A stretch of 7,058 bases of DNA from Ohtaekwangia sp036503775 (GTDB lineage: Bacteria > Bacteroidota > Bacteroidia > Cytophagales > Cyclobacteriaceae). Positions within the stretch are counted from its first letter, which is position 1. Every line of letters starts with the position of its first letter. The stretch lies in NCBI GenBank assembly GCA_036503775.1, contig DASXWH010000240.1:1-7058 (forward strand), given 5' to 3'. The translations under genes were made by a program, and so were the position numbers. Below the pieces are notes generated by a model, which was given only the letters and a program-made list of their open reading frames with translations, did no database searches and was not told the DNA's origin. This document shows positions 1 to 5,700 of the stretch, one piece after another.

Positions 1-2406
1 CGGCATCCAGCTGTTGGTGACTGTGTAGCGATACGAACCGGCATCATCCACCGCTGCTGTAGTGCGGACGAAGCTTTGTGGCGAAGAGCTATAGTTGAGG
101 TGGTTAATATTGGTCCAGGTGCCGTTGATGAGTTTCTCCCACAAGTAAACACCATGTACACCGCCATGGGGTGCATCTATGCGAAGCTCTGTGTTTAGCA
201 TAACCTCTTCGACAGAATCAGGTTCCGGTAATTGCTGTCCACCGTAAAACAAGGAATCAAAAACATGGGCGTTAGTACCGGTAAAGTAACGTTCAATTGA
301 AGCAACCGGAATCTTATTACCCTCCAGGCGAACAATCATATCGGCCTTGTTGGTCCTGGCTGACACATCCGGAAAATCCGTGAACGAACAATTCGCAGTA
401 GCTATCGTTTTCAGTGTGGGCCGGTTTGCCAACGCAGAGGGTATACTTCCGGTAAGTCCCGGGTTTCCAAACACACTAAGGAGCGTAAGTTTATTCAAGT
501 TTCCCCACTCAACCGGCACAGTGCCTTCAATATTCAGGTTGAATAAATACAGTTCGGTCAGGTTGGTCAGGTTACCATACGAAACCGGTAAGCTGCCATG
601 TATATCATTATCACCAAACGCAAGCGTCTGCAATAATGTGAAGTTGCCAATCCATGTCGGCAATTCTCCAGAAAGATTGGGGAGGTAGTGCAACCAAAGG
701 TTACGGAGGTTGGTCAGGTTCTGCCAGTTGGAAGGAACAGTACCTGAAAAATTATTGCTGTACAGGTACAAGTTCTGAAGTGTAGTGATATTACCCAAAC
801 TTGATGGAAGCGGTCCGCTCCATTGGTTACGGTATCCCCAGAAATTGACCAACTTGTTGAGGTTGCCGAATTGCTCGCTCAACCCACCGCTGATCTGTGT
901 ATCATAAATATAGAGATCCGTCAGCTTGGTCAGATTATAAAAAGAAGAAGGAAGTGAACCCGTAAAGTTGTTAAGGTATAGTGACAACCATGTCAGGTTA
1001 ACAAGATTTCCGATCGAAGCCGGGATTGTCCCACTCATTAGATTCCTGCTCACCGCAAAATAAGTAAGATCCGTCAGCGCCCCGATGTCTGTGGGTATCT
1101 TACCCGTGATCTTATTATTCCACAATCGAAGATAATTCAATTTCTTCAACTGCGTGATTTTAGACGGAATAAAACCGGTCAGGTTATTACCACCAGCATT
1201 GATTACCGTTACATCTCCGTTCTGAATGGTGATTCCAAACCAGTTGTTGAACTCGGTATTGTATTTATGTCGTGGCCATGTACCGGTGGGCCAGTTCGTT
1301 TTGTTTGTCCAGCCGGCACCGCCTAAACTATCATAAAATGCCTTCAGCGCTTCATATTCTACACGGTCTGGTACAGTACCCTGACCCGGGCCAAAGGAGG
1401 CGTATACATTTTTTATCGTCCCCAACTGGTTGTAAAATCCAACGTGCACATACAATGCTGTGGTGCTGGTGTTGGGTGATGTATAGCGTAAAACACCATT
1501 GATATAATACCTGATCTGGTTTCCTTCACGTGATAATTTTACCACCGAGTTGGCCGTAAACTTTCCCAGGTATGATCCCTGCACTCCATTTTCATACGCG
1601 TGTACATTGTCATTATCAAACTGTAACCCAAACGTAACACCACTCAGGTTTGTATAGGTACCTGATGAAGCAAAACCGACCACCCGTCTTCTGTCGAGTT
1701 CGCTCATGACTACTTCCACGTAACCACTCTGCCCGGCAGGAAGTGAAGCAGCAGAAGCAGCACCCGAATCACCATAGCCCGCAGAAAATGGATTGATACG
1801 AAGCAGGTTATCTCCCGAAACGCTCATCCCCTTCACACTGGTCCACTGAAGTACAGCATGCGGTGACGGCCCAAAAGAGGTTTTCATATTCACCAGTGAT
1901 GCTCCATTGGTATTGAGCGCCACATCCACCAGCAGAGCCGTAGTCAATCCGCTACTGATCGAATGTACCGTAGTGCCGTTCTTCTTGAATGTTATGGTTG
2001 ATCCCGTACGCTCAATCTTTAAAATATCGCCAATAACAATAGGTGTGTTGGCCAGCTCTGCACCATTGGTTAATACATAAGCTTTTGAATCTATCCCGAT
2101 GTTAAAGCAATAGTCAATTGCCCCGTTATAGCTTGTGCTGTTGAGGTCTGATAATCCAAACGCCTTCCGGTTGATAGCATCCACCGTATACTCCAGGAAT
2201 CCATCCGTGTTACTTTCCAGGTAATGTAAACCCGTGGCTGCGGAGTTGCCCCAGCCGTCTGCAACATTCTTGGTCAATGTATTGCCTGACACGGTGCAAC
2301 CAATGAGATCAGACCACACTACATTATGTGTCGTTTGGGCAAACGTCAGCGGACTGATACTGACGAGTACCAGGAACATGAAAACTCTTTGTAACAATCT
2401 GGGCAT
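1..2406 (-). CDS. Secreted leucine-rich-repeat surface protein, C-terminus missing (cut by window edge)
   Basis: The frame is open from the ATG at 2406 to base 1 (802 codons) with no stop, so the protein continues beyond the window. Residues 1-23 form a signal peptide (short basic start, hydrophobic core FLVLVSI, end TFA before Q24), so it is exported. Residues 29-179 and 185-339 are two related beta-rich modules, each beginning near a W and ending in SFG. Residues 345-380 form the usual cap before bacterial LRRs (EALKAFYDSLGGAGW). About twelve plant-type LRRs follow (399-685), then an Ig-like segment from about 732 with DAGSYRYTVTN near the edge. An in-frame ATG at 2433 would add nine residues; I prefer 2406 because it gives a cleaner signal peptide. 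It lies 39 bases after the preceding gene, probably in one operon. A surface binding role is inferred. The missing part may hold an Rhs body or a type IX sorting domain. Confidence 0.9.
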   Translation of the reverse strand, partial: MPRLLQRVFMFLVLVSISPLTFAQTTHNVVWSDLIGCTVSGNTLTKNVADGWGNSAATGLHYLESNTDGFLEYTVDAINRKAFGLSDLNSTSYNGAIDYCFNIGIDSKAYVLTNGAELANTPIVIGDILKIERTGSTITFKKNGTTVHSISSGLTTALLVDVALNTNGASLVNMKTSFGPSPHAVLQWTSVKGMSVSGDNLLRINPFSAGYGDSGAASAASLPAGQSGYVEVVMSELDRRRVVGFASSGTYTNLSGVTFGLQFDNDNVHAYENGVQGSYLGKFTANSVVKLSREGNQIRYYINGVLRYTSPNTSTTALYVHVGFYNQLGTIKNVYASFGPGQGTVPDRVEYEALKAFYDSLGGAGWTNKTNWPTGTWPRHKYNTEFNNWFGITIQNGDVTVINAGGNNLTGFIPSKITQLKKLNYLRLWNNKITGKIPTDIGALTDLTYFAVSRNLMSGTIPASIGNLVNLTWLSLYLNNFTGSLPSSFYNLTKLTDLYIYDTQISGGLSEQFGNLNKLVNFWGYRNQWSGPLPSSLGNITTLQNLYLYSNNFSGTVPSNWQNLTNLRNLWLHYLPNLSGELPTWIGNFTLLQTLAFGDNDIHGSLPVSYGNLTNLTELYLFNLNIEGTVPVEWGNLNKLTLLSVFGNPGLTGSIPSALANRPTLKTIATANCSFTDFPDVSARTNKADMIVRLEGNKIPVASIERYFTGTNAHVFDSLFYGGQQLPEPDSVEEVMLNTELRIDAPHGGVHGVYLWEKLINGTWTNINHLNYSSSPQSFVRTTAAVDDAGSYRYTVTNSWMP
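352..1212 (-). repeat. Array of about twelve plant-type leucine-rich repeats
   Basis: Residues 399-685 of the left-edge gene divide into about twelve units averaging 24 residues. The consensus is LxxLxLxxNxxxGxIPxxxGNLxx, the plant-specific LRR pattern also found in many Bacteroidota surface proteins. Examples are LRLWNNKITGKIPTDIGAL and LYLYSNNFSGTVPSNWQNL. Two units (LPNLSG and NPGLTG) carry one extra residue. The last unit degenerates at FTDFPD and ends the solenoid. The GN(L/F/I)T and NLTN turns are very regular, which suggests recent duplication or strong constraint. Such solenoids usually bind protein or glycan ligands; the ligand is unknown here. Confidence 0.9.
1390..2322 (-). repeat. 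Two tandem jelly-roll-like domains at the N-terminus of the LRR protein
   Basis: Residues 29-179 and 185-339 align by eye over their whole length. The openings match (SGNTLTKN with SGDNLLRI, GWGNSAATG with GYGDSGAAS, DGFLEYTV with SGYVEVVM). The middles match (ILKIERTGSTITFKKNG with VVKLSREGNQIRYYING). The ends match (NMKTSFG with NVYASFG). The alternating hydrophobic pattern and the xxYYxNG motif resemble concanavalin-like or SPRY-like beta sandwiches. Modules of this style occur, from memory, in the N-terminal part of Rhs and other giant surface proteins of Cytophagales. The fold is inferred from pattern; the duplication is visible directly. Confidence 0.75.
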
Positions 2407-2445
2407 ATCGTAAAACGGATTAGAGAATGGCATAAATAAGTTTTG

Positions 2446-4077
2446 CTACGGTGATTTCTTTTTTCCTCTCCCCTTGAACATATATTCAAAACCGAACCGC
2501 AGACAAACCTTGTTGACATCGGGCAGTTCTCCCTGGTAGTCTACCCGGTATAATCCATAGAGGTTTCCGCGGAGGTGCCAGGAAAGATTGAAGCGCTTGC
2601 CCAAACCAAAGTAGCTGCCGGTAACACGGTTTTCACCAGACTCCGCTGGTGAGGACATATAGTCCGGAGTGAGCTTCAGCGTTTCAAATTCAGCGTGCGC
2701 AAAAAAACCTTTCGTCAGCGCCAGGTCTACATACCCCCGGCTTCCATAAATGTCAAGGCCTTTCACATAGTGATCAAAGTCTTCGCTTATCCCTACCCTG
2801 TATATAAATCCACCTCCCGCTGTAAGACTGGGTGTAAAGCGATAGCCCACTTGCAAGGCCAGATCAACCGGGATCATATCACTGGTGTTGTACAACTGCC
2901 ACGTGATGCCCGGCACCAGGCGCTGATAGAAGTGTTTATTATCCAGCTCGGATGATCGCTTTTTGAAAATGTCTTTAACGCTTTTGATGCGCATGGCATC
3001 CTGCTTTGATTTTGCCAGCTTGTCTTGTGCCGTTTTCACCTTATCGCCATTCTGCGCAAACAGATCGTTGACTACGTTGGCTGTCTTGCGTTTCATCTCT
3101 GCCATGATAAGTTTCTTGTCACGATACTGCTGTACCATGGTCATGTTCTTTGCTTTCAGCTGCTCCGCCTTTGATAATTCACCACCCGCTTTTTGTACCG
3201 CATCAACATCCGCCAGTCTTTTTTCCGCGTCATCGGGTAGTGTCTCGAGCTTTTCCGGTGCATCCTTTTTCAGGTCCTTTATTTCTTTCTCATACTTTTC
3301 AGCCTGACCTAATTTTCCATCGATTCCTTTTACCTGCTGTGTGACCTCATTTACTTTTCCAAGCTGTTCCGTACCCGGAAGTTTTACATCGGGTACCTTT
3401 ACATTACTGTCCACCGAGGGCAGGTCCACGTTACCGGTTGCGGGCAGATCCAGTTTAGTATCCATCCCGGTTGCCGGAAGTCCGCTGACCGGAAGATCTT
3501 TATCGGGCAGACCGGCACCCGGGATCTGTGCAGCCGGAATATCGATATCGCCATCCGGGACTGCGGTTTTACCATTCGTGATATCATTAACTTTTCTCCC
3601 CACTTTATCTTGTACGCTACTGATGGAAGAATCAAGCCGCTGACGAACACTGTCCGTCCTGCCCAGCACCGATTGTTCCAGCTGATCCAGCTTACCCTGA
3701 GCACCAGCCGCTCCCGGTTTGAGGCTGTCACCCGGTGTGAGCTTGTCCTTCAAACCGGAGATCTTCTGTTGCAGAAGTTGTGACGGTTGTTCTGCAAGTC
3801 TTTGTAAGCTGTCTGTTTTGGCTTGAACAGATTGAGCGGGGTTGATCTTTGGCAGGGAATCGGAATATGAAGCGAGACCTTTCAGCGAGTCCAGCTCTGC
3901 CTGACTTCTATCTGACCCAATGCTATCGGTTTTCAGCCGCTCACTTTTACTGTGAATAGCAGACCGTATTTTTCCGGTCAACGTTTGGGTAGTATCCGAC
4001 TGCGCCTGCAGGTGGGCTGTACAGACCAACACAAAAAAAAGGATGAATACTATCCGGTACACGTTCAATTCATTCAA
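2446..4077 (-). CDS. Envelope protein with helical stalk, pentapeptide Pro repeats and C-terminal barrel-like domain
   Basis: Not recognised as a named family. Residues 1-25 are a signal peptide (hydrophobic 8-20, end AHLQA before Q26). Residues 27-170 are polar and helical with spaced DSL/TDS leucines (LDSLKG, KTDSLQRL, TDSVRQRLDS). Residues 180-236 carry the (I/L/V)-P repeat. Residues 237-380 are charged, coiled-coil-like helix rich in K, E, D and A. Residues 383-535 alternate hydrophobic and polar residues in about eight stretches (ITWQLYN, VDLALQVGYRF, GGGFIYRVGI and others) and end in FGFEYMF, like an outer-membrane strand signal, but a basic tail KGRGKKKSP follows. It is probably an outer-membrane barrel with a long periplasmic stalk. 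The start at 4077 is TTG; no in-frame ATG exists between the upstream stop at 4108-4110 and the signal peptide. It lies 13 bases after the secreted-protein gene and 39 before the LRR gene, which suggests a partnership in displaying or anchoring the LRR protein (inference). Confidence 0.85.
   Translation of the reverse strand: MNELNVYRIVFILFFVLVCTAHLQAQSDTTQTLTGKIRSAIHSKSERLKTDSIGSDRSQAELDSLKGLASYSDSLPKINPAQSVQAKTDSLQRLAEQPSQLLQQKISGLKDKLTPGDSLKPGAAGAQGKLDQLEQSVLGRTDSVRQRLDSSISSVQDKVGRKVNDITNGKTAVPDGDIDIPAAQIPGAGLPDKDLPVSGLPATGMDTKLDLPATGNVDLPSVDSNVKVPDVKLPGTEQLGKVNEVTQQVKGIDGKLGQAEKYEKEIKDLKKDAPEKLETLPDDAEKRLADVDAVQKAGGELSKAEQLKAKNMTMVQQYRDKKLIMAEMKRKTANVVNDLFAQNGDKVKTAQDKLAKSKQDAMRIKSVKDIFKKRSSELDNKHFYQRLVPGITWQLYNTSDMIPVDLALQVGYRFTPSLTAGGGFIYRVGISEDFDHYVKGLDIYGSRGYVDLALTKGFFAHAEFETLKLTPDYMSSPAESGENRVTGSYFGLGKRFNLSWHLRGNLYGLYRVDYQGELPDVNKVCLRFGFEYMFKGRGKKKSP
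3371..3540 (-). repeat. Pentapeptide (I/L/V)-P repeat tract inside the stalk-barrel protein
   Basis: Residues 180-236 of the stalk-barrel protein contain nine (I/L/V)-P units. The first five are in perfect five-residue register (IPAAQ, IPGAG, LPDKD, LPVSG, LPATG); the rest are spaced more loosely (LPATG, LPSVD, VPDVK, LPGTE). Many units use the codon pair for Leu-Pro seen as CCGGAAG on the plus strand, so the tract probably arose by slippage or local duplication. It separates the two helical parts of the stalk and probably forms an extended, proline-stiffened spacer. The repeat is seen directly; the spacer role is inferred. Confidence 0.8.
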
Positions 4078-4090
4078 AGATTGGATTGGA

Positions 4091-4993
4091 TTATTTCTTC
4101 TGGGGTTTTATTCCCATCATTTTAAGATCAGTAAGTGCCTCATGTTTTAATTTCTTTTCCATGCTATAACCTGTTTTAGTATCTGGAACTATTTTATAGT
4201 AGGTTTCAACAAGTGATAATCCCTCTATTAATTCACACCATTTATTTCCACCAATACAGACTTTTGACAAGGCTTTCAAAGGTACTTTGAGCGTAAGGAA
4301 ATTCGTTGAAGGCCAGGCCACATCTTTGCCATTTACCTGCACCTTAATTCCCTTGTCAGTCGTACTTTTCAGACGTTTGTAAATAACAACCTCCGCATAG
4401 CTGGTTGTATCGGCTTCTGCCGGATATTCAAAAGCGGCCAGATTATACCTCCGCACAACATCCAGCAAATTTTCTTCATTGAGATTAAACTCATCATCGA
4501 TGGTTTTCAGGATATCCGGATTATCGGAAACAAGACGTTTCAGATTCTCCAATGTCTTTTCCTTGCCGTGACGAACCGTATTGGCCGTGTACGCGCGTTC
4601 AAACTTGTCTTCCTTTTCGATGAAGTATTGAGTCACGGCTACAGAGGTATAGGCATTGCGACTTATAAAGTAATATCTGTAGAGGTTTATCTTTCCGCTT
4701 ACGTAACGCGCAATGAACTGGTACGGGATTGAAGCCGTGCTGTCTTCGGCTGGTTTCTTATATTCCAGCCAATTTGAGCGTTCACCGTAATACGCAAATA
4801 CGCTGTCAATATCAATTCTTCGTTTATTCTCTTTTCCTTTTTTTCCCGGAACATCGATCAGCAAACTGGTATCAAAGGATTTAAACTTGTCGTATTCTAT
4901 TTTCTGGTTGTTGATGAGGATAATATACCCCTGGCCGTTAGTCGCGAACGCAACGCACGTCAGTATAAATAGCAGTTGAGGTAGTTTCATCAT
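4091..4993 (-). CDS. Secreted protein of unknown function, first gene of the LRR operon
   Basis: I do not recognise a named family. Residues 1-20 are a signal peptide (hydrophobic LLFILTCVAFA, then NGQ); C13 lies inside the hydrophobic core and is not a convincing lipobox. Residues 22-70 look like a small beta domain (YIILINNQKIEYDKF, then RRIDIDSVFAYYG), as in Bacteroidota envelope proteins that begin with a 'sense a residue, set by a dV.sV motif' strand pair. Residues 97-190 combine GKINLYRYY strands with a helical part (LENLKRLVSDNPDILKTIDD, then LLDVVRRYN), a pattern I associate with periplasmic Bacteroidota proteins. Residues 198-270 form a beta-rich part (VVIYKRLKS, VQVNGKDV, ETYYKIVPD) similar in layout to DUF2846-type sandwiches, with C246 and C253 able to form a disulfide. 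The tail is lysine-rich. ATG at 4993 is followed by a second ATG at 4990. It probably works with the barrel protein 13 bases downstream. Confidence 0.8.
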   Translation of the reverse strand: MMKLPQLLFILTCVAFATNGQGYIILINNQKIEYDKFKSFDTSLLIDVPGKKGKENKRRIDIDSVFAYYGERSNWLEYKKPAEDSTASIPYQFIARYVSGKINLYRYYFISRNAYTSVAVTQYFIEKEDKFERAYTANTVRHGKEKTLENLKRLVSDNPDILKTIDDEFNLNEENLLDVVRRYNLAAFEYPAEADTTSYAEVVIYKRLKSTTDKGIKVQVNGKDVAWPSTNFLTLKVPLKALSKVCIGGNKWCELIEGLSLVETYYKIVPDTKTGYSMEKKLKHEALTDLKMMGIKPQKK

Positions 4994-5111
4994 CTGGTGT
5001 TTAGGCAGTTGTGGTTGGTAATGGTGACATTCAACTTATGTAAACAATAAACTATAATTCATATTAAAACTTGTGGTGACGCTGCGCTAAACACTAACAA
5101 GGGCGAAGAGG
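4994..5111. other. Intergenic gap between the lipoprotein gene and the three-gene operon
   Basis: This 118-base stretch is the only sizeable non-coding gap. It should hold the end of the rhs-lipoprotein transcript and the start of the LRR operon. The part at 5035-5070 is very A+T rich, fitting a promoter region, but I find no clean Bacteroidota promoter (TTG about 20 bases before TAnnTTTG). Around 5070-5101 the minus strand has CTTGT and ACAAG arms that could pair, but the stem is imperfect, the loop is long and no T-run follows, so I do not call a terminator. Confidence 0.4.
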
Positions 5112-5699
5112 TTACTCTTTTTTCTTGGAAGCCCACATTCGATAAAAATCATCGACCCGCCAAATTCCATTCTCGTTTACTGTAAAGAAAATGTAGCCCG
5201 CACTACATTCTTTTCCACAATGAATAGCTAAGTAAAAAGCGCTACGAGATTTTAAACTATCAAATACAGGCTTTGACATTTCAAACGTTCCAGAAAAATT
5301 TTTATCATGAAGCAAAGTGGGAGTTTCATAAAATAAAAGTCTTGCATATTTAGTCTGAACCTCACGAAAATCTACTTTGAGAGAATCATTAACAACTTCA
5401 GATAATAAATTAAGAAGTTCTAATTTCTCCCTGGTAGAAGAGACAGAATCCGTGATCAAATCCTTAGACAACCTAGAAACCGATTCGCCTCTTATATAGT
5501 CTGATGGCAACTCACTATGAATCAAAAACTGGTTACTCTTGAAATTATAAGTTCTCTCCAGTGAATCAATTGCTGCTACTAATAATTCCCCAACAGTCTC
5601 ATTTCTTGGGAGAGCTTTTTCACTCTTACTACACCCGTTTATAAATAAAAGGAGATTTAACAAAATGCATACATGCCTTGAATTAATACGTTTCATCAT
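5112..5699 (-). CDS. Small predicted lipoprotein, candidate immunity protein for the Rhs tip
   Basis: With the ATG at 5699 the product has 195 residues. Residues 1-23 are a lipoprotein signal (basic MMKRINSRH, hydrophobic ILLNLLLFI, then INGC with C23 as the lipidated cysteine). The start follows the rhs stop by a single base, which favours translational coupling. An ATG at 5735 is in frame but overlaps rhs and puts twelve extra residues before the signal; the ATG at 5696 is equally possible. Residues 30-130 are mostly helical. Residues 137-188 form a beta-rich end with SKPVF, then CGKEC (C161, C165), then NGIWRVDDF. From memory this 'PVF ... CG..C ... NG.W.v' layout occurs in small Bacteroidota lipoproteins and secreted proteins near polymorphic toxins. 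Its place directly after a variable Rhs tip and its shared low G+C suggest an immunity protein acting in the periplasm. That role is inferred. Confidence 0.8.
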   Translation of the reverse strand: MMKRINSRHVCILLNLLLFINGCSKSEKALPRNETVGELLVAAIDSLERTYNFKSNQFLIHSELPSDYIRGESVSRLSKDLITDSVSSTREKLELLNLLSEVVNDSLKVDFREVQTKYARLLFYETPTLLHDKNFSGTFEMSKPVFDSLKSRSAFYLAIHCGKECSAGYIFFTVNENGIWRVDDFYRMWASKKKE

Positions 5700-5700
5700 T

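Noticed and set aside
347..688. Plus-strand open frame opposite the LRR array
   Set aside because: Its repeated PHSTGT and PYETGK look is the antisense of the regular LRR codons, not a real repeat protein.
3433..3480. Two LPATG motifs in the stalk-barrel protein (residues 200-204 and 211-215), resembling the sortase signal
   Set aside because: They are internal members of the (I/L/V)-P repeat, with no following hydrophobic segment at the C-terminus, and sortase anchoring is not expected in Bacteroidota.
2695..3643. Plus-strand open frames opposite the stalk-barrel gene
   Set aside because: They mirror the codon pattern of the minus-strand gene, lack domain-like composition, and the minus strand has a signal peptide and coherent domains.
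2446..4077. Stalk-barrel protein as a PorP/SprF family member
   Set aside because: The typical PorP/SprF N-terminal motif after the signal peptide (PxFSQYMFNPxxxNPAY-like) is absent, and the barrel-like part is far shorter than that family.
5000..5070. Bacteroidota promoter for the LRR operon
   Set aside because: The region is A+T rich, but no TAnnTTTG with a TTG about 20 bases upstream was found; TATAGTTTATTG is only a partial fit.
5070..5101. Stem-loop terminator after the lipoprotein gene
   Set aside because: The CTTGT/ACAAG arms are short, the stem has mismatches, the loop is long and no T-run follows.
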